Virus record (IMG/VR): IMGVR_UViG_3300010368_000062 | Location: 1-30,284 of that record | Origin: a virus | Length of the DNA stretch: 30,284 nt | Reading direction: 5' to 3' (one strand) | Translations under genes and position numbers: made by a program | Shown: in pieces, positions 1-6,699 of the stretch | How positions within the stretch are numbered: the first letter of the stretch is position 1 | How the letters are laid out: every line of letters begins with the position of its first letter | Notes under the pieces: model-generated | What the model saw: only the letters and a program-made list of their open reading frames with translations | What the model was told of the DNA's origin: nothing | Database searches by the model: none

Positions 1-1
1 C

Positions 2-121
2 TGCCGCATCGCCCGTGACCTCGGCTACGCCACTGGCCATGCGGACACCTACGACGACCTTCTTCAGCATGTGCGAGAGCAGCGCAACGAGGACACGAAG
101 AGAAGGCCGAGGCTGTGTTGA
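2..121 (+). CDS. C-terminal end of a small hypothetical protein (partial, 5' cut)
   Basis: An open frame enters from the left edge and ends at TGA 119-121, giving 39 residues from CRIARDLGYATGHADTYDD to the end. No domain is recognised. The next gene starts at GTG 115 inside this frame, a 7-base overlap typical of the coupled small phage genes that follow. The reading is supported mainly by this overlap and by continuity with the downstream operon. The start lies outside the window. Function unknown. Confidence 0.45.
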   Translation, partial: CRIARDLGYATGHADTYDDLLQHVREQRNEDTKRRPRLC

Positions 122-432
122 AGTCCGACTACTGGAAGGAGCGGGCCGAAGCCGCCGAGCGCCTGCTGAAGCGGGAGACGGAGCAGCACGACTGGGACCG
201 CATCTTCACGCCCGAGCAGCGGGAGACTCTGCGCCGTGCCCGCAACCCCGACAGCGCCTCCGAAGAGCAAGACGAGGGACGCACGCCCGATCAGTCATGG
301 ATCGTGGCTTTGCACAACCTCCGCATCTGCGCGGACGAACTGAACCGCATCGGACATGGCGGTGAAGCGCGAATGATCGAAGATGCAGTGAACCGGATTG
401 TCGCTTTCCGGCAGCACATCGCCGCCCGATGA
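115..432 (+). CDS. Hypothetical protein, 105 aa
   Basis: The frame starts at GTG 115 and encodes a charged, probably alpha-helical soluble protein. The N-terminal half is rich in Glu, Arg and Lys (SDYWKERAEAAERLLKRE), and the C-terminal half has a predicted helix around LHNLRICADELNRIGHGGEA. There is no signal peptide or membrane segment. It overlaps the preceding frame by 7 bases and the next small ORF by an ATGA, so it belongs to the same plus-strand operon as xis and int. Small helical proteins of this sort are common upstream of phage integrases, but I do not recognise the family and assign no function. Confidence 0.6.
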   Translation: MLKSDYWKERAEAAERLLKRETEQHDWDRIFTPEQRETLRRARNPDSASEEQDEGRTPDQSWIVALHNLRICADELNRIGHGGEARMIEDAVNRIVAFRQHIAAR

Positions 433-488
433 AGGCACGCGAAGAGATCCTTGCCCGCCCCACTACCGAAGGAGGTGAGACGACGTGA
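429..488 (+). CDS. Possible 19-aa micro-ORF linking two genes
   Basis: ATG 429 overlaps the preceding stop as ATGA, and the ORF's own TGA at 486-488 overlaps the next GTG start as GTGA. The peptide would be MKAREEILARPTTEGGETT. The strong Shine-Dalgarno AAGGAGGTGA of the next gene lies inside this ORF near its end. It is either a real micro-protein or a coupling peptide that brings ribosomes to the next start. Such a short ORF can arise by chance, so support rests only on the double overlap. Confidence 0.35.
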   Translation: MKAREEILARPTTEGGETT

Positions 489-646
489 GCCACGACGACA
501 TCTGCCAACTGATCGAGAAGACCTGTAAGCAGGTGCATCACAGCCGGGGGGCGTCGTGGGTGAGCGTCGGGCTGGCTGATTTCCTGACGCTCTGCCGTAT
601 GGCGCTCGACTCGCTGCCCCCCGCCTCCGATACCGACGAGGAGTAG
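485..646 (+). CDS. Small hypothetical protein, 53 aa
   Basis: The frame begins at GTG 485, a few bases downstream of an almost perfect anti-16S match (AAGGAGGTGA, about 469-478), the best ribosome binding site on the left side of the window. The product starts MSHDDICQLIEKTCKQVHH, is mostly helical and ends in an acidic tail (SDTDEE). It contains three cysteines but no recognisable metal-binding pattern. It sits just ahead of xis. Function unknown; the strong RBS and tight packing argue that it is a real gene. Confidence 0.6.
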   Translation: MSHDDICQLIEKTCKQVHHSRGASWVSVGLADFLTLCRMALDSLPPASDTDEE

Positions 647-657
647 AAGCGCACGTC

Positions 658-849
658 GTGGAAGCCACCGTCCCCAGGATCTACATTTCGGTTGCTGAAG
701 CCGCCGAGGCGTCTGGCCTGGGCATCGCCACAATCAAGCGCCGCCTGAGTGCAGGAGACATCCGCTCCTACAAGATCGGGCGCAGGCGGGTCATTCGGCC
801 CGCAGAACTGGAGGCCGACCTTGAGGCGCTACACGACCAAGAGCGGTAG
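658..849 (+). CDS. xis: Excisionase-like helix-turn-helix protein
   Basis: The 63-residue product is a single MerR/excisionase-type DNA-binding domain: YISVAEAAEASGLGIATIKRR gives the helix-turn-helix (residues about 9-29), followed by the wing RSYKIGRRRVIRPAELE (about 36-52). Proteins of this type bend attachment-site DNA and direct the tyrosine integrase towards excision, or act as small regulators. Its 3' end overlaps the preferred integrase start by 29 bases, the usual xis-int arrangement. The start is GTG 658 with only a weak purine run upstream. The family assignment is good; the excisionase role is inferred from size and from the adjacent integrase. Confidence 0.75.
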   Translation: MEATVPRIYISVAEAAEASGLGIATIKRRLSAGDIRSYKIGRRRVIRPAELEADLEALHDQER

Positions 850-1945
850 GCCCGTCGAGGGCGTCTACTGGAAGGACACCGCCTCTGGCCAGCAGATGTG
901 GATTGTCTTTGAAGGCCCGAAGGTGGAGGGCAAGAAGCGCAACCAGAAGTGGCGCCGGGTGCCCTCCGACAGGCTTGAAGACGCCAAGCGCCTACGCGCC
1001 GAGCTCCAGAAGCAGGCCCGCCAGGGAGGACCGACGACCGAGGCCACCGTCGTCGAGGTGCTGGATGACTACCTCGACACGCTCTCCCCTCGCCTGACGC
1101 CGCGCACCCGAGAGCAGTACGCCGTCCAGGCCGCGCACATCCGCAGGCACTTCCGGGGGCAGTTCGCCGAGGTCACGCCGTTCGATCTGGAAGCGTTCAG
1201 GAACGCCCTCCAAGCGGAGTTCTCCCCCGCCTACGTGCACAGCGTCATGTCCTGCCTGAAGCGCGTCTGCCGGCGGGCTGTGGCCCGCGACGTGATCTTC
1301 GCCAACCCCTTCGACAAGGTGCCCATCCCCGATCGGCAGAAGACGACGAGGAAGGGCAAGCCTCTCACGCCGGACGAGGTCGAGCGGTACCTGAGCGCCT
1401 GTCGGAAGATGGGGTCGCTCTGGTACGCCTTCTTCCTCTGCGTGATCGACGGCGGGCTGAGACAGGGCGAGGCGTGCGGCATGACCTGGGAGAACCTCGA
1501 CGACGAGGGCTACGAGGTCACGCACCAGATGGTCCGCAACGGCTCCCTCGAGGCCCCGAAGGACGACTCCTACGGCTACGTCGTCCTCTCCCCGCGCACC
1601 CTTGAGGCCGTGGAGACGTACCACGTCACCTGGAAGCAGGAGAATTGGGTGCCCAACCACCCGAAGAAGGGGCTGATCTGGCTGCACGAAGGCGACAGGC
1701 CGGTGATGCACTGGGTGGCCCTCCAGCGGCACAACAAGGCCCTGAAGGCGGCGAAGCTGGCCCCGCGCCGGTTCCACGACCTGCGACACACCACCGCCTC
1801 ACTCATGGCCAACGACGGCGCGACGAGCCTGCAAGTCTCCCGGCAGCTGCGGCACTCCGACCCGTCCATCACGCAGAAGGTCTACTCGCACCTGTTCGAG
1901 GAGCAGAGGCGTGGGGGGCTGCGATTGGATAACAGGATCGGATAA
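821..1945 (+). CDS. int: Tyrosine-family site-specific integrase
   Basis: This phage integrase has an N-terminal arm-binding region, a core-binding domain (about residues 75-165) and a C-terminal catalytic domain. The catalytic set is visible: Arg214 in GGLRQGE, His319 and Arg322 in HDLRH, His345 in LRHSD, and the nucleophile Tyr355 in KVYSHL. I chose TTG 821 because GGAGG lies six bases upstream. The frame is open back to GTG 749, but that extension would read through xis in another phase and gives unconvincing protein. At about 374 aa it has normal length. The gene is followed directly by GATAAC repeats, as expected for attP beside int. Role: integration into, and with Xis excision from, the host chromosome. 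Confidence 0.93.
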   Translation: MRRYTTKSGRPVEGVYWKDTASGQQMWIVFEGPKVEGKKRNQKWRRVPSDRLEDAKRLRAELQKQARQGGPTTEATVVEVLDDYLDTLSPRLTPRTREQYAVQAAHIRRHFRGQFAEVTPFDLEAFRNALQAEFSPAYVHSVMSCLKRVCRRAVARDVIFANPFDKVPIPDRQKTTRKGKPLTPDEVERYLSACRKMGSLWYAFFLCVIDGGLRQGEACGMTWENLDDEGYEVTHQMVRNGSLEAPKDDSYGYVVLSPRTLEAVETYHVTWKQENWVPNHPKKGLIWLHEGDRPVMHWVALQRHNKALKAAKLAPRRFHDLRHTTASLMANDGATSLQVSRQLRHSDPSITQKVYSHLFEEQRRGGLRLDNRIG

Positions 1946-2135
1946 CGGTTGGATAACAACGAGCCCAGAGCGTGCAGTCAGAGCCGAGAGAATCCCGCTC
2001 CTACAGAGCCCCTGTGATCCGAGGTGAGCCTTGCCGTCCTACATCATGCAGATTTGCAGGTGTGCACCTATACCCCCATAGGGCCGCAACGACTTACAGC
2101 GGCGATACCTGCACAGTAGATAACGATTAGATAAC
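1926..2135 (+). other. Probable attP region with GATAAC arm-type repeats
   Basis: Three GGATAAC copies lie at 1927, 1940 and 1951, over and just past the integrase stop. Two AGATAAC copies lie at 2118 and 2129. Spacings are 13, 11 and 11 bp, about one helical turn. Between them are a segment at 1987-2004 resembling a tRNA T-arm and acceptor 3' strand (GAATCCCGC then TCCTACA), the inverted repeat AGGTG-TG-CACCT (2058-2069) and CCTAT-6-ATAGG (2067-2082). Repeats flanking a core next to int match the usual attP architecture. The tRNA-like core is an inference and could be chance. Confidence 0.5.
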
Positions 2136-2140
2136 AGCGG

Positions 2141-2338
2141 ATGACCGACACCGACCAGCACTACCTCGCCGCCGACATGCGCCGGTGCCTCAAAGAGGCT
2201 CGCCAGAGACAGGGAACCGTACCGGCTCGGGACGTGCGGAGGTGGCTGAAGGTGCTGGCCGACCCTCCGATTGCTCACCGTCCTGAGCAGAATTACTCAG
2301 TCCCTCGTAGCCACCTCGCCCCGATCCACCGCGCATAG
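2141..2338 (+). CDS. Small hypothetical protein, 65 aa
   Basis: ATG 2141 opens a 65-residue basic protein (MTDTDQHYLAADMRRCLKEA, then RQRQGTVPARDVRRWLKVLAD), helical in its first 45 residues with a proline- and histidine-rich tail. It lies directly after the presumed attP repeats and converges with the late genes. Its last 42 bases overlap the 3' end of the minus-strand gene at 2297-2560, which is unusual for two real genes, so the tail may be incidental. The RBS is weak (CAGCGG). Function unknown. Confidence 0.4.
   Translation: MTDTDQHYLAADMRRCLKEARQRQGTVPARDVRRWLKVLADPPIAHRPEQNYSVPRSHLAPIHRA
2272..2289. terminator. Stem-loop between convergent genes
   Basis: TGCTCA and TGAGCA form a six-base-pair stem around CCGTCC, eight bases past the stop of the minus-strand gene ending at 2297. 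There is no U-tract on either strand, so it is at best a weak terminator or an mRNA 3'-end stabiliser for the late transcript. Confidence 0.3.
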
Positions 2339-2560
2339 ACCGCCGTCGATGGGCACAGACAGCACCGCCAGGTCGCCGCACTGGTTCAGGAAGTTCAGGA
2401 TGCCCTCGCGGGTCTGAAGGCGCTCCACGGTCGCCTGCGCGCGTTTCTCGCCATACATGCGCGTCAGGGCGACGGCGATCTCGCCCCACGTCAGCGGTAG
2501 CGGCTTGGATGCCTGCACGCCGTTCATGGAAGATTCGCCATCTGATGTCGAGTTTTTCAT
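2297..2560 (-). CDS. Hypothetical protein, 87 aa, last gene of the late strand
   Basis: The frame is open further upstream, but ATG at 2560 overlaps the stop of the previous gene as ATGA, so I take that as the start. The product has a short polar N-terminus, then PLTWGEIAVALTRMYGEKRA followed by TVERLQTREGILNFLNQC, which reads as a small helical domain, and ends in a beta-like tail (LAVLSVPIDGGLCAVDRG). It is coupled to the two genes upstream (2557-2817 and the phosphoesterase) as a three-gene set behind a terminator. Family not recognised. Confidence 0.55.
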   Translation of the reverse strand: MKNSTSDGESSMNGVQASKPLPLTWGEIAVALTRMYGEKRAQATVERLQTREGILNFLNQCGDLAVLSVPIDGGLCAVDRGEVATRD

Positions 2561-2817
2561 GCTGGCCCCGCGTCCTTCACGTAGCGCACAGTCCGCACCA
2601 TCCCGGCCGGTATCCGCATCAGCCCTCCCAGCCCATCTGCAACGACCGCAGAGGACAGCACAATCGCCTCCTCCGTCTCCTGCACCACCCATCCCACCGA
2701 ATAGGCGATGACGGGCTTCTGAGCGTCCTCATGCCCTTCAAGAACATCGTGCCAGGAAGCGTCGGCCCATGCGTCCTCCCACTCCACCACGACCAGCCGG
2801 TCTTGATGAGGGATCAA
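2557..2817 (-). CDS. Small conserved-type phage protein, beta-rich, 86 aa
   Basis: TTG at 2817 overlaps the TGA of the phosphoesterase gene as TTGA, and the ORF ends in an ATGA overlap with the next gene. The pattern VVVEWEDAWAD, then VIAYSVGWVVQETEEAIVLS, then a loop and MRIPAGMVRTVRYV, matches a type of small beta-rich protein seen in many phage genomes and usually annotated hypothetical. That likeness is from memory of the pattern, not a search. No catalytic motif is visible. Co-expression with the HTH-phosphoesterase is likely. Confidence 0.65.
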   Translation of the reverse strand: MIPHQDRLVVVEWEDAWADASWHDVLEGHEDAQKPVIAYSVGWVVQETEEAIVLSSAVVADGLGGLMRIPAGMVRTVRYVKDAGPA

Positions 2818-3893
2818 TTGGACCGCAGCCAGGTGAGATAGTCCGCGCCCTTCTCCGGCGAGAAGAACGTCGTCACCAGATCCGGGTCGTCATCGGCCTT
2901 GGTCGGGTCGATGACCGTCATAAAGGCCGGAGAGATGTTCTGGTTGGGTAGCCCCTTCTCGCTGGCGTAGTCGTCGTAAATCTTGTAGCCAGCTACCCGC
3001 ATGGCGTGCGAGATCAGCCCGGTCGAAGGGCACTTGGTGAAGGTGTAGCCCGAGATGTGCAGATGTCCACACGTCAGGATGTGGTCCCGCCATCCCATCT
3101 GCGCTGCCTTGCTCACACCATGCACCGGGTTCCACTGCGAGTGCCCCTTGAAGTCGTGCCTTGCGTTGATGCGGACTTCCTTGCCGTTGGGGAACTGTAG
3201 ACCGATCCGCGCTCCATTGGGCTCATAGAGCCCGCCTCGGCCCTGCTGGATCATCCATTCCAGCGGATCACCGGGCGACTTCTGTGAGTTGTTGGTGTGC
3301 CAAAAGTCATGATTTCCGCCGACCAGGTAGATCCACTGCACCGACTCCACCAGCCACTCGACCAGCACCCATGCCTGCGCGGCGGTGGTTTCCTGCTTGC
3401 CATACAGCCCCGACAGACGCCCGATCCAGTTGTTCTGCATGTCGCCCACGTTGGCCCCATACAGCCCCTCGGTGTCGTGGATCAGCTGCACATGCCGCTC
3501 AAGGGCTTCGATGTCCGTCCCCGAGTCGTCTACGTGCGGGTCGCCCATATGCAAGATCCCGATGGGGCCAAGGATGTTGACCTTCACCGGGATCAGTTTG
3601 CGGGCTTCCTTGGCGACCGACTTGCGCTTGAACTCCTTCTTGCGACGTTCGATCAGTTCCGATGCACTCGGCAGGTCGTCGGGCAGGAGCGGATGCTCAA
3701 TCTCAAGCGTCTTCCGCTCGTTGTTGGCATTGCCCGGAGAACGTCCCTCCAAGGCTCCTTCGTCGCGCAGGATGCTCAACCATCGACCTACCGTCGCAGG
3801 AGCAAGGCCCGTCTCCCGTGCGACCCAGTTCCTGCCAGGGATCTTCTCGGGATGGTTCAGGCACGCCTGTAGAACGATGTCTTTGTTGTCCAT
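2814..3893 (-). CDS. Metallophosphoesterase with N-terminal helix-turn-helix
   Basis: The 359-aa protein has two parts. Residues about 5-55 form a winged-helix-like HTH (VARETGLAPATVGRWLSILRDEG). Residues about 105-335 form a calcineurin-like metallophosphoesterase with the whole metal set: D118 and H120 (GDPHVDD), D151 (GDM), N194-H195-D196 (GGNHD), His246/His251, and G276-H-L-H (CGHLH). Such enzymes use two metal ions to cut phosphodiesters or phosphomonoesters, including DNA ends and nucleotides; the substrate here is unknown. The gene follows a rho-independent terminator and has its own upstream repeats and palindrome, so it may be transcribed separately from the late genes. It is coupled to two small genes downstream. 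The domain call is firm, the biological role open. Confidence 0.85.
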   Translation of the reverse strand: MDNKDIVLQACLNHPEKIPGRNWVARETGLAPATVGRWLSILRDEGALEGRSPGNANNERKTLEIEHPLLPDDLPSASELIERRKKEFKRKSVAKEARKLIPVKVNILGPIGILHMGDPHVDDSGTDIEALERHVQLIHDTEGLYGANVGDMQNNWIGRLSGLYGKQETTAAQAWVLVEWLVESVQWIYLVGGNHDFWHTNNSQKSPGDPLEWMIQQGRGGLYEPNGARIGLQFPNGKEVRINARHDFKGHSQWNPVHGVSKAAQMGWRDHILTCGHLHISGYTFTKCPSTGLISHAMRVAGYKIYDDYASEKGLPNQNISPAFMTVIDPTKADDDPDLVTTFFSPEKGADYLTWLRSN

Positions 3894-3901
3894 GCCACCT
3901 C

Positions 3902-3915
3902 GTTACGTGCGTAAC
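3902..3915. promoter_or_regulatory. 14-bp palindrome GTTACG-TG-CGTAAC, candidate operator
   Basis: This two-arm inverted repeat lies 8 bases upstream of the phosphoesterase start codon and abuts the T-tract of the preceding terminator. Identical arms with the same two-base centre recur at 25080 and 29898, with a one-mismatch copy at 28705. Bound protein here could block both ribosome access and transcription of the phosphoesterase gene. Confidence 0.55.
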
Positions 3916-3948
3916 AAAAAAGGGACGGCAAGTCGTCTCACCGTCCCT
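3916..3948 (-). terminator. Rho-independent terminator
   Basis: On the minus strand the RNA would form AGGGACGG / CCGTCCCT, an eight-base-pair stem with a 12-base loop, followed by six U residues (3921-3916). It lies 35 bases after the lipoprotein gene's stop, ends the long late transcription unit and isolates the phosphoesterase gene. If a promoter lies at about 3950-3980, the same structure could act as an attenuator. Confidence 0.8.
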
Positions 3949-3970
3949 ATGTCGTGCATATGTCGTATAT
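3949..3970. repeat. Tandem 11-bp direct repeat upstream of the phosphoesterase gene
   Basis: ATGTCGTGCAT (3949-3959) is followed directly by ATGTCGTATAT (3960-3970), nine of eleven bases identical at one helical-turn spacing. It lies between the lipoprotein stop and the terminator, where a protein-binding site for a phosphoesterase promoter could sit. Short, so chance is possible. Confidence 0.35.
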
Positions 3971-3983
3971 AACGCCGAATGGG

Positions 3984-4436
3984 CTATCGGTCACGGGGTT
4001 CAACTTGGTAGAAGATCACCGCCCCTGAGGAAGACCGCAGGCCAACCGAATCCCGGCTCCGTATGACGGCGTAGGGACGAGAAAAGGCCGCGAGAGCGGC
4101 CCAGGTATCACTGCGGCTGTCAGCCAGTACAGCGCCCTCGCTGCGGGCGAACCAGACGCTTTCGGCGTCGTCCCATCCGCTGCCGATCCACCACGTCCCA
4201 CGCTCCCATGACACCAGCCCGAAGGGCGGCGTATGCTGCTCAAAGCGGTAGGTGGAGTCGGACAGCGCCCATGTAACGGCACTGCCGTTGATGAGCGAGG
4301 AGAGCGTATCACCGGGCTTCAGAGGCGCTGGTGCGGGCCCTGTGGGCGAGGAACAGCAGGACAGCAGCAGGCCCAGCCCCAAGAGCATCCCTGCGATGAT
4401 CCCAGAGAGGATCTTGTCCTGCTCGGTGCGGGTCAC
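3984..4436 (-). CDS. Putative lipoprotein, possible outer-membrane spanin
   Basis: The 150-aa product has a charged N-terminus (MTRTEQDK), a hydrophobic stretch (IIAGMLLGLGLLLS) and a lipobox-like LLSCC near residues 24-28, followed by a proline-rich linker (SSPTGPAPAPLKPG). This is how a lipidated envelope protein begins. The remainder is Trp-rich and beta-like (VTWALSDS, WERGTWWIGSGW). It overlaps the upstream coiled-coil membrane protein as ATGA. A TM coiled-coil protein followed by a small lipoprotein is the layout of two-component spanins, which fuse inner and outer membranes during lysis. The globular Trp-rich part is larger than usual for an o-spanin, so the role is inference; a host-interaction lipoprotein is the alternative. 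Confidence 0.6.
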   Translation of the reverse strand: MTRTEQDKILSGIIAGMLLGLGLLLSCCSSPTGPAPAPLKPGDTLSSLINGSAVTWALSDSTYRFEQHTPPFGLVSWERGTWWIGSGWDDAESVWFARSEGAVLADSRSDTWAALAAFSRPYAVIRSRDSVGLRSSSGAVIFYQVEPRDR

Positions 4437-4726
4437 TCCATCACCGCTTTCAGGATCATGTCCGTTCTTCGGTCAAGACTTTCCAACAGCACACCCTTGC
4501 GGGCCTGCCATGTAGCGGTCGAGTCTGCCATCCGCTCCAAACGGTGCAATCGACCGATGATGGCCGTGTTCACCGCGACATGACTTAGTTCATGCTGTTC
4601 GACAGCCTGTACGGCCCTCTGAGCGGCTTCCGCGTCTCCTGCCTGTATCCAGAAGACCACAGCGAGAATCCCCGCCACGACGGCGATAGACGCCCCTGCG
4701 AGCTCGATGGTAGACCGGGCTGACAT
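4433..4726 (-). CDS. Small inner-membrane coiled-coil protein, possible i-spanin
   Basis: I start at ATG 4726, one base after the upstream stop, giving 97 aa; the longer open frame would run into the previous gene. Residues about 7-27 (TIELAGASIAVVAGILAVVFW) form one transmembrane helix. Beyond it the protein is a helical heptad-like domain (AEAAQRAVQAVEQHE, then AIIGRLHRLERMADSTATW). An N-terminal membrane anchor with a periplasmic coiled coil is typical of Rz-like i-spanins, and the downstream gene encodes a lipoprotein. The assignment rests on topology and gene order only; no sequence family is recognised. Confidence 0.55.
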   Translation of the reverse strand: MSARSTIELAGASIAVVAGILAVVFWIQAGDAEAAQRAVQAVEQHELSHVAVNTAIIGRLHRLERMADSTATWQARKGVLLESLDRRTDMILKAVME

Positions 4727-4727
4727 A

Positions 4728-4910
4728 TCAGCTGAAGGCCCGGTGCGCGAGGCCGGTGAGCGCGCCCTGTAGTGCGACCAGCATCTCAACGTCCTCGCGG
4801 AAGTCGAAGGTAGACGCAATCAACAGCGATACGAACGTGATGATCGCCGTGTAGCTTTCCCGGCGGTTCGTACGGGCCTTCTTTGCCGTTGTAATCTGCT
4901 CTTGTGTCAC
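4728..4910 (-). CDS. 60-aa single-pass membrane protein, holin-like by size
   Basis: GTG at 4910 overlaps the TGA of the upstream gene as GTGA, which fixes the start; the longer ORF would overlap that gene heavily. The product has a basic N-terminus (TTAKKARTNRRE), one transmembrane helix (YTAIITFVSLLIASTF, about residues 21-36) and a short C-terminal helix. Its size, topology and position among membrane proteins at the end of the late genes fit a holin or a holin-cassette accessory protein, but no family signature is visible. Confidence 0.55.
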   Translation of the reverse strand: MTQEQITTAKKARTNRRESYTAIITFVSLLIASTFDFREDVEMLVALQGALTGLAHRAFS

Positions 4911-5230
4911 GTTGCCCGCCGGATGAGTTGCATATACCACGTTTCGTTGATCGCTTCCTTCAGCGTCAGCCCCTTGGGGATCTTGCTCAAGGGCCAGATC
5001 GTGCCCCATACAGCTGCACAGGCCGCCCACCATTCCCACGACAGGCCCCAGGCGCACAGACCGGCATACAGCACCGCCAGCCATTGGACCCCGCTACAGG
5101 CGTGGTATACGTCGCTGATTGGCAATCCAGCGATCAGAGGCTGCCTCGCCCACTCTTCGTGCCGCAGGGAGTGCGACAAGGACTTGCCCACTTCGTGCAG
5201 GGCAAGGATGAGGAAGGCGGCCCATTCCAT
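4907..5230 (-). CDS. Small multi-pass membrane protein, 107 aa
   Basis: The ATG at 5230 shares one base with the preceding stop (TGATG). The hydrophobicity pattern suggests a short N-terminal segment (AAFLILALHEVG), one or two central Trp-rich helices (WLAVLYAGLCAWGLSWEWWAAC, running on to WGTIWPL), and a charged C-terminal helix. Two or three membrane passes at about 100 residues would suit a holin, but no family is recognised. It overlaps the 60-aa membrane protein gene, so both are made together. Confidence 0.6.
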   Translation of the reverse strand: MEWAAFLILALHEVGKSLSHSLRHEEWARQPLIAGLPISDVYHACSGVQWLAVLYAGLCAWGLSWEWWAACAAVWGTIWPLSKIPKGLTLKEAINETWYMQLIRRAT

Positions 5231-6699
5231 CAGAACTGCTCAATGAAGGTCACGCCGGTCGCCATATCGACGCTGGCGGTAGCGATAGCAACCCCGGAGA
5301 ACGTCACCTGTTCACCCGGATTGAGGAAGATTTCCTCTTCGACCAGCGGGAAGGACAGCACGCCCGACTGCGGGAACGTCACCGAGCCAATCGTCGTGCC
5401 GCCTGTGATGGCCGTGGCGGTTGTGTCGGTCTGTAGGACGGAGGTTGTGGTAGCCACGTCCGAGAAACTGGCCCCGGTCAGCGTGGCATCGGCCTTGCCG
5501 AAATACTCCACGGTCTTGTTGCCGTCCGCAGAGGCGTTGACCTGAACCAGACGCACGGAAACCCGGTTCTCTTTGCCCTGATAGTGCGTCCGGTTGCGAA
5601 CCGTCAGGATGGGCTTCTCTGTCGTGCTGATGCCCGTCTCGGACCCCACCATGGCCGTACGACCACCTTGCAGTTCTGCATCCTTGCCCTCTGTAAACGC
5701 CGCAATGGAGGCCGTCTTCAGAACGATGGCTGTGTTGTTGGTGGTGTTCTTGGCCTCTGCATGGACTGGGAGCGTCGGTTGGCCCAAGGAGGGGACCGTG
5801 TTCTTGTTGGCATACAGGATCGTATGCACCATCACGAACTCGCCCGTGGCTCCGTCTTCGATGCTGAACTCAATCTTGCCGAAGCCGAGATACTGATAGC
5901 GGACCTGATAGACGTTACCCTTGGTAGCATCCAAGGTGTCTTCCAGCGCAAAGCCGTTCCATGCGTTCTGTGCAACGAACGTCTCGGTCGGCGCCACGCC
6001 CACCACATCTTCGTTGAACGAACCCGCCGTGCTTTGTCCTGCGATGGAGAACGTCCCCGAATGCGCCTTGGCGTCCCATGAGACGAACTCGACCTTCGTA
6101 CCAACCTGGTATGCGTCCCACCCCGTTCCTACGTCGGAGTAGTCGCCCGCTGCGATCTTCCGGGCCACGGTGTCCGTGGAATCCCCGTCAGCCACGGCAA
6201 TCGCCTTGGTGTCACCGTCCAGCGTCACCGTGACGTTCCCAGCGCCGGTAGCACCCGTCGTCACCGTGAGGGTCTGGATCTCCCTCTGGCCTCCATTGCG
6301 GTGCATGATACCGAACTGCGCCCCGGAATAGCCGAAGAAGAAGCCGTCGTCCACCGATCCCACGCCCATCCACTGCGTACCACCGCTGACGCCCGCGGTG
6401 AAGACCGCCGTGAACCGGGCCATCGTGCCCTGTCCAGCGTTGTAGTGAACGTGCTTGCGGGACTCCATCAAACCCGAAGAGTTGGTCGCGGCGCCCGAGG
6501 ACACCACAGCCATGCTGTTGGCCTGCGTCACAGACCCCGACTGATTCGCCTGCGATACGACCTCCCGAGGATTGATGCTATACGGGAAGGTCAGCTGCAC
6601 CGAGGGCGTCAGTTCCGCTACCTCAAACTCCCCGAACGCCGTCTGGTCCAGCGGGGACATGCGGAAGTAGGGCGTGTTCTGTGAGTTATTGAACGGCAT
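5230..6699 (-). CDS. Probable virion surface or receptor-interaction protein, 489 aa
   Basis: The protein is rich in Thr, Val, Gly and Asn and almost entirely beta-type, with no signal peptide. An N-terminal section (MPFNNSQNTPYFRMSPLDQ) is followed by a middle segment with the pattern TLTVTTGATGAGNVTVTLDG, then VARKIAAGDYSDVGTGWDAYQVG and KVEFVSWDAKAHSGTFSIAG (about residues 145-225). To my memory that motif occurs in virion surface proteins of marine phages and large viruses. A C-terminal beta domain follows (VTFPQSGVLSFPL). It lies downstream of the tail-fibre gene and before the membrane-protein cassette. A second fibre, a spike or an appendage is the best guess; depolymerase motifs are not visible. 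Confidence 0.6.
   Translation of the reverse strand: MPFNNSQNTPYFRMSPLDQTAFGEFEVAELTPSVQLTFPYSINPREVVSQANQSGSVTQANSMAVVSSGAATNSSGLMESRKHVHYNAGQGTMARFTAVFTAGVSGGTQWMGVGSVDDGFFFGYSGAQFGIMHRNGGQREIQTLTVTTGATGAGNVTVTLDGDTKAIAVADGDSTDTVARKIAAGDYSDVGTGWDAYQVGTKVEFVSWDAKAHSGTFSIAGQSTAGSFNEDVVGVAPTETFVAQNAWNGFALEDTLDATKGNVYQVRYQYLGFGKIEFSIEDGATGEFVMVHTILYANKNTVPSLGQPTLPVHAEAKNTTNNTAIVLKTASIAAFTEGKDAELQGGRTAMVGSETGISTTEKPILTVRNRTHYQGKENRVSVRLVQVNASADGNKTVEYFGKADATLTGASFSDVATTTSVLQTDTTATAITGGTTIGSVTFPQSGVLSFPLVEEEIFLNPGEQVTFSGVAIATASVDMATGVTFIEQF

Noticed and set aside
749-820. N-terminal extension of the integrase from GTG 749
   Set aside because: The extension lies within xis in another phase and lacks an RBS; TTG 821 has GGAGG at good spacing.
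1987-2004. Intact tRNA gene
   Set aside because: Only a T-arm/acceptor-like 3' piece is visible; no D-arm or anticodon arm upstream, so it was kept only as a possible att core.
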